A stretch of DNA of 64,000 bases. Source: Thiobacillus sp. 63-78 (GTDB taxonomy: Bacteria > Pseudomonadota > Gammaproteobacteria > Burkholderiales > Thiobacillaceae). The position numbers and the translations under genes were made by a program. Shown one piece after another: positions 25,995 through 31,945 of the stretch. Where the stretch lies: positions 21,320 to 85,319 of the forward strand of contig MKWM01000015.1 of NCBI GenBank assembly GCA_001899765.1. Reading direction: 5' to 3'. The notes beneath the pieces are model-generated. The model ran no database searches, was not told where the DNA came from, and was given only the letters and a program-made list of their open reading frames with translations. Every line of letters starts with the position of its first letter. Position 1 is the first letter of the stretch.

Positions 25995-26245
25995 GGCATT
26001 ACTCCTACGCGTTCCAGAAGCTCTCGCGCCTCTTCGACTTGATAACGCTTGGCTTCCTTTCCCGGATGTGGCCGATGGCACCGCCACTGCTCACCCTTGA
26101 ACTCGATCTTGACGCGCGAACCCTCGCGCTCCGAGATGAAAGCTCCAAGAGCCTTCATCAACGCTTCAATGTCAGCGAACGGAATGGACGCTGATGTCGG
26201 GCGCGCAAAGATGGCGCTGAGCGTTTTTCGATGTTTGGCGTTCAC
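25991..26245 (-). CDS. hicA: HicA-family toxin
   Basis: This 84-residue protein is a small double-stranded-RNA-binding-fold mRNA interferase (TLSAIFARPTSASIPFADIE, EREGSRVKIEF, HRPHPGKEA). In many HicA proteins the catalytic His follows Gly-Ser (GSH); here the position reads GSR, as in one subgroup of the family, so activity should not be assumed. It leads the hicAB cassette. Confidence 0.88.
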   Translation of the reverse strand: MNAKHRKTLSAIFARPTSASIPFADIEALMKALGAFISEREGSRVKIEFKGEQWRCHRPHPGKEAKRYQVEEARELLERVGVMP

Positions 26246-26253
26246 GAGGGGAC

Positions 26254-26272
26254 GATATCATAAAGTGATATC
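26254..26272 (-). promoter_or_regulatory. hicAB operator palindrome
   Basis: A perfect 7-bp inverted repeat, GATATCA-taaag-TGATATC, lies 8 bases upstream of the hicA start on the minus strand. HicB ribbon-helix-helix domains bind such repeats, so this is a likely autoregulatory operator overlapping the promoter. Confidence 0.65.
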
Positions 26273-26297
26273 ACTTGCAATCGGGTAAGCGTGAGGT

Positions 26298-26388
26298 GGC
26301 TAACGTTCAAGTTCAGGGGTGTGCCAACGCCTGAGTTCAGGAGCGTGCTACCCATAGGCGGAGCGTCCCCTGCAACGCCGGGTTGGAC
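26298..26388 (-). repeat. attC site (91 bp)
   Basis: Minus strand: R'' GTCCAAC, then CCGGCGTTGCAGGGG arm, a variable centre, CCCCTGAACTTGAAC arm and R' GTTAGCC. An internal near-repeat (TGAACTCAGGCGTTGGC) suggests partial duplication inside the site. Confidence 0.85.
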
Positions 26389-26413
26389 CTCACGGCAGGA
26401 AACCGTGAAGTAC

Positions 26414-26701
26414 TCATGAATGGATCGGAGAAGCTGAGAGCTTCACACCGAGAGCGTGAAGTAGTTTGAGCATGGTGTCGTAGCGTGGCTTGGCGCCTGG
26501 TGTAAGCGCTTTGTAGAGACTCTCGCGGCCAAGGCCGGTATCCTTCGCAAGTTGTGCCATACCACGGGCGCGAGCCACATCACGCACTGCGGTTAGAAAT
26601 ACATCGGGATTGGAATCTTCCAATGCGACGGTTATGTACTCTGCGATGGTTTCTTCATCATCGAGATAATCAGCAGCGTCGAAGGGTGCAAATTTGGCCA
26701 T
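26414..26701 (-). CDS. Addiction-module antidote protein (HigA2-like)
   Basis: This 95-residue protein has the pattern FDAADYLDDEETIAEYITVA, then a helix-turn-helix ARGMAQLAKDTGLGRESLYK and RYDTMLKLLHALGVKLS. This matches the antidote family normally paired with a preceding RelE-like toxin. Here the toxin gene upstream is truncated, so this antitoxin is orphaned. Confidence 0.88.
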   Translation of the reverse strand: MAKFAPFDAADYLDDEETIAEYITVALEDSNPDVFLTAVRDVARARGMAQLAKDTGLGRESLYKALTPGAKPRYDTMLKLLHALGVKLSASPIHS

Positions 26702-26704
26702 GGT

Positions 26705-26860
26705 TCACTCCTTATCCAAAACCCGCGCCATCTCAAGGGCGCGCTTGATGTCACGCTTCTGCGAGGACTTATTGCCACCCAGGAGAAGCAGGTAGATCAC
26801 CTCGCCGCGACGAGTGAAATAGACTCGATAGCCGGGGCCGAAATGGAGTGCTGCGTAAAT
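26705..26860 (-). pseudogene. Truncated RelE/HigB-like toxin (C-terminal half only)
   Basis: About 51 residues remain, starting IYAALHFGPGYRVYFTRRGE and ending KRDIKRALEMARVLDKE, matching the second half of the toxin partner of the downstream antidote. The N-terminal half is replaced by half-attC sequence and unrelated DNA. The frame stays open upstream through the attC half (PNPSFHRT-type coding), so a chimeric product is possible but should not be an active toxin. Confidence 0.75.
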
Positions 26861-26886
26861 GTGGCTGGCAAAAAAAGCAGAAGCAT

Positions 26887-26944
26887 TTGAATTCATCGGC
26901 CTACGCGGCGCTATGCGCAAGGTCCGGTGAAATGACGGGTTGGG
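26887..26944 (-). repeat. Half attC fused to truncated toxin gene
   Basis: Minus strand: R'' GCCCAAC, CCGTCATTTCACCGG arm, GCGCATAGCGCC hairpin centre, then GGCCGATGAATTCAAATG, after which the toxin remnant begins. The R' core is absent. This marks an illegitimate junction within the array. Confidence 0.65.
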
Positions 26945-27000
26945 CATCGCCGATTGATTGGCAGGCAGGTGTCGGATATGGCGTCGTGCCAGCAGGTCGG

Positions 27001-27030
27001 CCATCTCACCTGTTTTTTTCAGGGAGATGG
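27001..27030 (-). terminator. Hairpin after the HMA-like gene
   Basis: CCATCTCACCTG (27001-27012) pairs with CAGGGAGATGG (27020-27030) around a seven-T loop, about 12 bases beyond the stop codon. The T-run is in the loop, not after the stem, so efficient intrinsic termination is uncertain. Confidence 0.35.
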
Positions 27031-27042
27031 TGTCCAATCTTG

Positions 27043-27270
27043 TCATGCACCAATCAATTGTGCGCTGTAACCGAAGGACTGGACCTTAGCCAGTAATACC
27101 GCTGTGGAGGTTGCGTCTGGATTAAAGGCAACCAGCAATAAATGCTCTTTTCCAGGATTGAAACGTGGGGAGACCACACCGTCCAATTGCCGCATCGATT
27201 CCTCCAGCGTCTTTCTTTGTTGCTCGTTAAGGTCTTGATTAATATGAATCATAACGTCGCTGATATCCAT
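27043..27270 (-). CDS. Small HMA-like domain protein without CxxC motif
   Basis: This 75-residue protein (MDISDVMIHINQDLNEQQRK, then LDGVVSPRFNPGKEHLLLVAFNPDATST and VQSFGYSAQLIG in pattern) has the beta-alpha-beta-beta-alpha-beta look of a heavy-metal-associated domain. It lacks the metal-binding CxxC, so it probably does not carry copper. It lies in a cassette with the broken toxin-antitoxin pair. Confidence 0.6.
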   Translation of the reverse strand: MDISDVMIHINQDLNEQQRKTLEESMRQLDGVVSPRFNPGKEHLLLVAFNPDATSTAVLLAKVQSFGYSAQLIGA

Positions 27271-27346
27271 GATACTGCTCTCCTGATGATGACCGGACAG
27301 GCAATATTTTTATATCACGTTAACGCAGATATACAAACGCTCCACG

Positions 27347-27516
27347 GCCTAACGCCTACCGTCAGCGATTGGGCTGATGATGCCGGCTGGACGTTGCGGA
27401 CTGGTGGGGCTTGTCATGGTTTATCTCCATGGTTGTGGTGAAACTAATCATAGCTGCCCAAGCAGGGTACCCGGCAGCATCGCTGACGGTCGCTCCACTC
27501 GAATACACAGTTATGC
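27347..27516 (-). repeat. Long attC site (about 170 bp)
   Basis: Minus strand: R'' GCATAAC overlapping the sulfurtransferase stop codon, R' GTTAGGC at the far end, and a perfect 12-bp inverted pair ACCGTCAGCGAT/ATCGCTGACGGT adjoining the cores. The unusually long centre (over 90 bases) has no clear gene. It is at the long end of known attC sizes. Confidence 0.65.
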
Positions 27517-28398
27517 GTCATCTCGCTCGATCGGCAGTGTCTCGTCGTTCGCCCACTCATGCATCGAGTTATCGTAGACAGCAACATTCGGATACTCGAG
27601 TTGGTGCAGTAAAAAAGCGTCCAGCGTCGCCGCGATGCCGCCGCCGCAATAAACCAGTACACGCTTTGATGGCTCCGCGCCGGCCTGCGTGAACGCTGCA
27701 CCAACGACATCTGCACTCTTAAGCGTGAGGGAGTGTTCTTCGATCAGCGAAAGCGCGGGCACGTTGACACTTCCAGGGACGCGCCCGGGGCGCCCATACC
27801 GCGGGTTGTCGCCGCTGTGCAGGTCAGGTGCGAGCGCGTTGATCATGCACGCACGCGGATCGCCAATGGCCGCCTTCACTTCATCCTTCCCGATGAAAAT
27901 CTCGTGGCGCGGCTTGGTTACGAGCGTTGCCGGCGGATAGCACGTCTCGATCGTTTCCGTCGGCCGCCCTTCTGCGATCCATTTGTCGAAGCCGCCGTTG
28001 AGAATTGCGGCATTATCGAAACCAACGTACCGAAGCATCCACCATAGGCGCGTTGCCCACTGCATCCGTTTTCGCGAGTAGAGGACGACATGAGAGCCTG
28101 TGCCGATGCCTTTCTCAGCGAAGCGAACGGCGAGAGTTTCAACATTCGGTAAGGTGAAACGAAACTTGCTCGAACTGTCAGAGAGTTCCTCTTGCAAATC
28201 GAGAAAAGCGGACCCCGGTATATGCGCTCTTTCGTATTCGGCACGACCGCTCTCCACGCGGTACGGCCTGCCGGTTCCAATTTCGTCATGGAGAAACGTT
28301 GTGCAATCAAAAACCCGCAGATGGGAATCGCCGAGACTATTCGCCAGCCACTCGGTTTCGACGATTGCACCGGGGTTTGCATATCGCGTCGCGCTCAT
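27511..28398 (-). CDS. Cassette-borne thiosulfate/3-mercaptopyruvate sulfurtransferase
   Basis: This 295-residue protein has two rhodanese domains. The N-terminal one has an inactive loop and the C-terminal one has the catalytic Cys251 in VYCGGGIAATLDA. The linker has the family pattern GRVPGSVNVPALSL. The CGGGI loop leaves the substrate (thiosulfate or 3-mercaptopyruvate) open. A long metabolic gene within an integron cassette is notable; the stop overlaps R''. Confidence 0.92.
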   Translation of the reverse strand: MSATRYANPGAIVETEWLANSLGDSHLRVFDCTTFLHDEIGTGRPYRVESGRAEYERAHIPGSAFLDLQEELSDSSSKFRFTLPNVETLAVRFAEKGIGTGSHVVLYSRKRMQWATRLWWMLRYVGFDNAAILNGGFDKWIAEGRPTETIETCYPPATLVTKPRHEIFIGKDEVKAAIGDPRACMINALAPDLHSGDNPRYGRPGRVPGSVNVPALSLIEEHSLTLKSADVVGAAFTQAGAEPSKRVLVYCGGGIAATLDAFLLHQLEYPNVAVYDNSMHEWANDETLPIERDDA

Positions 28399-28775
28399 AA
28401 AGCTTCCTTTCCGCTTCGTGGTGATGTTGTATAACGTTCAACTTGAGAGGCCGGACACAAGGGGTGCGCAGCCCCGCTTGTGTCCGGTCCCCTCGAAGTT
28501 GTTGTTATCCACTCTTGCTCAGTGTTCGTGCATGCTTCAGGCGCGGTTGCATTTAGCATGGTCGAACAATAGAACACGAAAATAATCTTAAAACTGGGTT
28601 TCTGCACTTCAGGCACGAGCAGAATTTGGCCGCATCGATCCCAATCGACGCTATAGCTCTTCGGTGTAGGGGCTGAGAAAAATGTGGTCTCGATCACAGC
28701 TTGTTGTGCGGATGCCTCGAAGGGCAAGAAGCAGATGAGTACAGGCGCGAAACAAATAGTTCGAGCTATCTTCAT
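28395..28775 (-). CDS. Hypothetical secreted protein, reads through attC
   Basis: This 126-residue open frame begins with a clear signal peptide (MKIARTICFAPVLICFLPFE, cleavage after ASA) and a short unknown mature domain with two or three cysteines. The frame has no stop at the R'' core and continues through the attC to end at the start of the sulfurtransferase gene, overlapping it by 4 bases. The last 40 or so residues are therefore attC-encoded. No family is recognised. Confidence 0.5.
   Translation of the reverse strand: MKIARTICFAPVLICFLPFEASAQQAVIETTFFSAPTPKSYSVDWDRCGQILLVPEVQKPSFKIIFVFYCSTMLNATAPEACTNTEQEWITTTSRGPDTSGAAHPLCPASQVERYTTSPRSGKEAL
28429..28510 (-). repeat. attC site (82 bp)
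   Basis: Minus strand: R'' GGATAAC, arm CAACAACTTCGAGGGG, strong stem CCGGACACAAG/CTTGTGTCCGG, arm CCTCTCAAGTTGAAC and R' GTTATAC. Inverted arms CAACTTCGAG/CTCAAGTTG are clear. Confidence 0.9.
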
Positions 28776-28784
28776 TTAAGCGCG

Positions 28785-28904
28785 CTAACGTAGAGCTAAC
28801 CGGCTCGCCAACAGGTTTGCCTCCTCGGTATTACATCGGTCATCCATGCCGGAGCTCAGAAAGATTGGCTTGAACATCCAGGCGCGTCCCGGTATCGGCG
28901 GCAT
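28785..28904 (-). CDS. Possible 39-residue peptide in a mini-cassette
   Basis: Between the R' core at 28926 and GTTAGCG-like cores near 28790-28800 lies a cassette-sized segment of about 140 bases. It holds a 39-codon frame starting MPPIPGRAWMFKPIFLSSGM. The start is 16 bases from the cassette boundary, as in other cassettes. There is no recognisable domain and no good ribosome site; it may be non-coding. Confidence 0.25.
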   Translation of the reverse strand: MPPIPGRAWMFKPIFLSSGMDDRCNTEEANLLASRLALR

Positions 28905-28919
28905 AGCAAGGGACAGCCG

Positions 28920-28976
28920 AGCTAACAGCCACCGGTGCGCCGCTTGCGACGCGTCCGGTGCACTGCAGTGTTGGGC
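28920..28976 (-). repeat. attC site (57 bp)
   Basis: Minus strand: R'' GCCCAAC, CACTGCAGTGCACCGG arm, GCGTCGCAAGCGGCGC centre, CCGGTGGCT arm, R' GTTAGCT. Short, typical attC with a strong CACCGG stem. Confidence 0.9.
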
Positions 28977-28983
28977 ATCGTTG

Positions 28984-29604
28984 TCACAGAACACGAATGT
29001 TCTCCTCGAACTGACGTTCGTCACGTGACCTTTCGAATACCTCCCAGAGTGCCGTGCCATGCGCATCCCATTGCGGATGCGACGCCTTCTGATTCTTGTA
29101 TTCGCTGAAACGCCGGTAGATGAACGCAAGAACGTCTGGCCAGAGAACTTGCGGAACCAGAGGATACCGGGCTGCTACGTCCGGATTGACCTCACGACCG
29201 AGACACATTAGCGAGACGTAATAGAGCTGGCTTTGATAGTGGCCTGTCTCGTATAGGGATTGGGCCGCCAAGTCCGCCTCGATTTTTGGAAAGGCGCCGA
29301 CTGCGCGAAACACGCGCAGCATGTTTTGACGCTCCGGGCTCGTCCAAGGTCCGTTCAGTGCGCAGCGCCCGCTTTTTACCTCAGCAATGGCGATGAACGA
29401 CTTCTCGTGCACCCTCGTAAAGCGAGGCTCATCCTTCATGGGGCGATGAAGGTTCTCGGCACGGTAGGGCAAACGAATGCCCAATACATCAACGTCGGTC
29501 TCTTGATTTCTGCCGCAATCTGGATGGACGACGAAATTCGGAATGGTCAGAAAGCCGTTCAAGCGCAAATACCAATACGCGAGTTGTTCTGAGCTTATGT
29601 CCAT
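28984..29604 (-). CDS. Cassette protein with PD-(D/E)XK-like nuclease motifs
   Basis: The ATG at 29604 (MDISSEQLAYWYLRLNGFLT) gives 206 residues. The segment ETDVDVLGIR (35-44) followed by SFIAIAEVKSGR (69-80, with E75-x-K77) has the spacing and strand pattern of a PD-(D/E)XK nuclease core, with D37 or D39 as the metal-binding acid. The rest is helical with aromatic-rich C-terminus (YKNQKASHPQWDAHGTALWE). No known family is recognised beyond the fold. A nuclease or nuclease-derived defence role is inferred, not shown. Confidence 0.6.
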   Translation of the reverse strand: MDISSEQLAYWYLRLNGFLTIPNFVVHPDCGRNQETDVDVLGIRLPYRAENLHRPMKDEPRFTRVHEKSFIAIAEVKSGRCALNGPWTSPERQNMLRVFRAVGAFPKIEADLAAQSLYETGHYQSQLYYVSLMCLGREVNPDVAARYPLVPQVLWPDVLAFIYRRFSEYKNQKASHPQWDAHGTALWEVFERSRDERQFEENIRVL

Positions 29605-29624
29605 AAATTGACCGCGGCTACGAC

Positions 29625-29696
29625 GCCCAACGTTTGCGCTCAGGCGCCCGGAAGGAGCGTAGCGACTGACGGGTCGCCTGGAGCGCATTGTTGGGC
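29625..29696 (-). repeat. attC site (72 bp)
   Basis: Minus strand: R'' GCCCAAC, AATGCGCTCCAGGCGACCCG arm, centre TCAGTCGCTACGCTCC, CGGGCGCCTGAGCGCAAAC arm, R' GTTGGGC. Both cores are consensus. Confidence 0.93.
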
Positions 29697-29697
29697 T

Positions 29698-30090
29698 TCA
29701 TGAACACGTCACCTCTGCTCGGTCATTGCGGTGAACCACAGAAACCCACCGCTCATTTTCAAAAGAGAATCTCACCTCTACTCCACCCGCACTCAATTCT
29801 TGTGTGAGTAAGACCAGACAAGCTCCTTTAATGTGGCATTTTGACCCGATGTCCTCCAAGCCAAACTCGAAGCCCGCCTCGTTTGATTTCTCGGGCGCCC
29901 CCTCAGACCTGCGCCAAAAGATTAGGAACGGCTCAAAGTAGAGGCGATACCACGCGCCTTCAAAACACATGTGTGTGATGTACGCTCTGTCTTCGATGAT
30001 GCCTTCATGCCGATAGTCTTGGCACAGAAACGCCTCGCACCGCTTCCCCTCAATTTGTGGCACATCACCATTTATGTACAGCTCATCCAT
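29698..30090 (-). CDS. Hypothetical cassette protein
   Basis: This 130-residue protein (MDELYINGDVPQIEGKRCEA, then FEGAWYRLYFEPFLIFWRR) is predicted to be beta-rich, with several aromatic residues and three or four cysteines. It has no signal peptide and no recognisable domain. It ends one base from the attC R'' core. Its size and composition would suit an immunity or small binding protein, but that is a guess. Confidence 0.65.
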   Translation of the reverse strand: MDELYINGDVPQIEGKRCEAFLCQDYRHEGIIEDRAYITHMCFEGAWYRLYFEPFLIFWRRSEGAPEKSNEAGFEFGLEDIGSKCHIKGACLVLLTQELSAGGVEVRFSFENERWVSVVHRNDRAEVTCS

Positions 30091-30109
30091 GGGTCATTGC
30101 TTCCTGTTA

Positions 30110-30166
30110 GCCCAACGCTAGAGTTAAGCGGCGGCGAAGCCGTCCGCCTTGAACGAGTTGTTAGCC
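30110..30166 (-). repeat. attC site (57 bp)
   Basis: Minus strand: R'' GGCTAAC, AACTCGTTCAAGGCGGACGG arm, centre CTTCGCCGCCGC, TTAACTCTAGC arm, R' GTTGGGC. Classic short attC. Confidence 0.93.
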
Positions 30167-30220
30167 GGCAGCGGAACTCAAGAGCGTGCAAAAATACGCC
30201 GATTGATGTTGAGGTGAACC

Positions 30221-30745
30221 ATGCACAGCTTTGATGAACTTGCCTCCCGGTGCGCCGCTTTTACCCTTGCAAGCTTGCAGGATGCGAACGAGCGAACCGT
30301 TGAAGCGCTGCAAACCAGTGGCGCCACCTCGCTCGTTAAAACACTACAGATGATACAGCTGCAGAAAGTGATCTTGGCGGTTGGAATGTTCTCGATCTTT
30401 GAAGCGAGCTTACAGGACCGTTTTGGCTGCAGCGACGGCTTCCGTGAGGCCGGGCAAATCTTAGATCAACAAGGTGAGACCGAGCTGAAGGAAAAGTTCT
30501 CCAATCTCGCCGCAGCCATCAATGTACTCAAGCATGGCAAGGGCCGCAGCTACGATGCTCTTGTGGCGAAGGCTGAGACCCTACCATTTCGCGTAAAGAT
30601 GCCCGACGAGGCGTTTTTCTTTGAGGGTGACGTTTCCGAGGTCTCAACTCTTGTCGAAGTAGACGATGAATTCGTACAGCGGTGCGGCAACGTAATTGAC
30701 CAAGTATCTCAAGTCTTGCGCAGGGCACGCCCGGACTTTTTCTGA
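30221..30745 (+). CDS. Hypothetical cassette protein in reverse orientation, possibly HEPN-like
   Basis: This 174-residue helical protein (MHSFDELASRCAAFTLASLQ) is the only array gene reading toward the integrase. The segment FSNLAAAINVLKHGKGRSYD, after a FEASLQDRF helix, recalls HEPN-fold proteins whose RNase motif lies near a similar basic/His stretch, but the R-x4-6-H motif itself is not evident. Reverse orientation means it needs its own promoter; the 54 bases between the attC and the ATG would have to supply it. Function unknown. Confidence 0.6.
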   Translation: MHSFDELASRCAAFTLASLQDANERTVEALQTSGATSLVKTLQMIQLQKVILAVGMFSIFEASLQDRFGCSDGFREAGQILDQQGETELKEKFSNLAAAINVLKHGKGRSYDALVAKAETLPFRVKMPDEAFFFEGDVSEVSTLVEVDDEFVQRCGNVIDQVSQVLRRARPDFF

Positions 30746-30770
30746 CAATTTAGCGGCGCATGCTCTTAAA

Positions 30771-30837
30771 GGCTAACGTTTGAATTGAGCGGCCTGCGCG
30801 GCTTTTCGCGCAGGTCCGCTCGAATGATGGGTTCGGC
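30771..30837 (-). repeat. attC site (67 bp)
   Basis: Minus strand: R'' GCCGAAC (one change from consensus), CCATCATTCGAGCGGACCTG arm, CGCGAAAAGCCGCGCAGG centre, CCGCTCAATTCAAAC arm, R' GTTAGCC. Confidence 0.92.
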
Positions 30838-30843
30838 CTCGGC

Positions 30844-31389
30844 TCACTTGAGCGCTCTCAGCAACTTCAACGTAGCCTCACCAAGCCGCCCATCACGAGG
30901 AATTCCGATAGCACCTTGATGAGGAGCACCGGCAAGTTGTTCAATGAATGTAGCGGCGTCGTAAATGATGCGGCGGACTTCATTCCAGGTGATATTGAGT
31001 GGAGAGAAGACATCTTTCTCAGAGAGGCGGGCATCAATGTGAGCGACGGTCTTGTGGCGCACGGTGACAAGCGGAGCTGCCCGATTTGCCAATGCCGTAT
31101 AGCTCGACTCAATATCTTGAAACTTCGTTGGGTCTGTTTCTTCTCGGATGAGCGCTAGGTAGGTTGGCAATGATGAAGAGTCGGAACGTTTGTCAAAGAG
31201 GTGCGCCAAGTAGATGAAGCATGCCGTGTAATGAGCATCTTGTGACGCGCGGAAGAAGTCACTGTGCTCGTTCATTGAGCGGAAAAACTGAGGCTTGGCG
31301 TCACTCATTTGTGCCCACCAGACGTCGTAGTGAGTTTTCGCGCCCGTCGCCGAGCTAACCAAATCAGCAAGTACCTTCGAGCGGTTCAT
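30844..31389 (-). CDS. AbiU2-type HEPN protein (putative abortive-infection RNase)
   Basis: I place the start at the ATG at 31389, just inside the cassette boundary, rather than the GTG at 31422, which lies in the attC. The 181-residue all-helical protein contains HYTACFIYLAHLFDKRSDSS and TVRHKTVAHIDARL, where R101-x5-H107 is the HEPN catalytic-type motif. The arrangement fits the HEPN_AbiU2 family, relatives of the lactococcal abortive-infection protein AbiU. HEPN proteins are often ribonucleases used in phage defence or toxin-antitoxin systems. Confidence 0.7.
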   Translation of the reverse strand: MNRSKVLADLVSSATGAKTHYDVWWAQMSDAKPQFFRSMNEHSDFFRASQDAHYTACFIYLAHLFDKRSDSSSLPTYLALIREETDPTKFQDIESSYTALANRAAPLVTVRHKTVAHIDARLSEKDVFSPLNITWNEVRRIIYDAATFIEQLAGAPHQGAIGIPRDGRLGEATLKLLRALK

Positions 31390-31395
31390 GTAGAG

Positions 31396-31482
31396 GCCGA
31401 ACGTGTTCGAGTTGAGTACCACCCCGAAGGGGCGTAAGCCGGGAGCGAAGCGAGCGGTGTGTGCTCCAACGAGGCGTTAGGC
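31396..31482 (-). repeat. attC site (87 bp), first in the array
   Basis: Minus strand: R'' GCCTAAC (consensus), GCCTCGTTGGAGCACACACC arm, centre with CGCTTCGCTCC and CCCCTTCGGGG, then GGTGGTACTCAACTCGAACAC and an R'-like GTTCGGC (one change). The site closes the cassette nearest attI. Confidence 0.75.
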
Positions 31483-31616
31483 GCAGATGGCCATGTATCC
31501 ACTGGACTGGTTTGGATCACGCTTTTCCCTTCCTTCGACTCGGGCCGCTCTGTTGGAAAGAAACGTCCCCCCGCAATATTGTTATGTGGCGCGAAGCGTA
31601 GTCCACGTCGTCCGCA

Positions 31617-31703
31617 TCAACGGCTTTGTGTTATGCGGCGAACGTTGCATACGCTTCGCTCAATAGCATTTTTAACGGCCACCGTAAATTCACCAATTTC
31701 CAT
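31617..31703 (-). CDS. Possible 28-residue peptide in the first cassette
   Basis: The cassette between attI and the first attC (about 31480-31780) has no long minus-strand gene. The best candidate starts at 31703 with GAGGTGG upstream and encodes MEIGEFTVAVKNAIERSVCN plus eight residues, ending in a GCATAAC core-like sequence. It looks like the N-terminal stub of a truncated cassette gene. A plus-strand frame (31459-31824) has no protein-like features. Confidence 0.3.
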   Translation of the reverse strand: MEIGEFTVAVKNAIERSVCNVRRITQSR

Positions 31704-31774
31704 TCCACCTCATCAGTTGTCGGTGGCTGAAACATGCTCGCGAAGACCGCTCACGCGTGCGCATGGCTATCTGA

Positions 31775-31832
31775 GCTTAACGTGCAATATACACCTTGAA
31801 AGGTGTATATATAAGTTCATATAAGGTGTATA
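31775..31832 (-). other. attI site of the integron
   Basis: Minus strand: the crossover core GTTAAGC (31781-31775, matching GTTRRRY) follows GTATATTGCAC. Upstream are three copies of the decamer AAGGTGTATA: two direct on the plus strand (31800-31809, 31823-31832) and one inverted (31788-31797), the inverted pair separated by 2 bases. These are plausible integrase-binding repeats. Position between intI and the first cassette fits attI. The cassette promoter Pc is probably nearby but I cannot fix it. Confidence 0.7.
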
Positions 31833-31896
31833 AAACCGGAACAAACTTCATAATATCTTTGATTTATATGATTTATCGCTATTAGTTAGGGGGCAT

Positions 31897-31945
31897 ATGT
31901 TTCCAGCAGATATACTTTCCTCCCCCCAAACTGCTCGACCAAGTG
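31897..31945 (+). other. Displaced N-terminus of intI (frameshift at C6 tract)
   Basis: An ATG at 31897 with a GGGGG ribosome site encodes [10 protein letters not shown], the normal integron integrase opening. The following six-C run at 31922-31927 shifts the frame by +1 relative to the rest of intI. With five Cs the frame would run straight into KLLDQ and the integrase body, giving 325 residues. Confidence 0.75.

Noticed and set aside
31459..31824. 121-codon plus-strand frame in the first cassette
   Set aside because: It crosses the attI core and attC-like cores, and has no domain or ribosome site.
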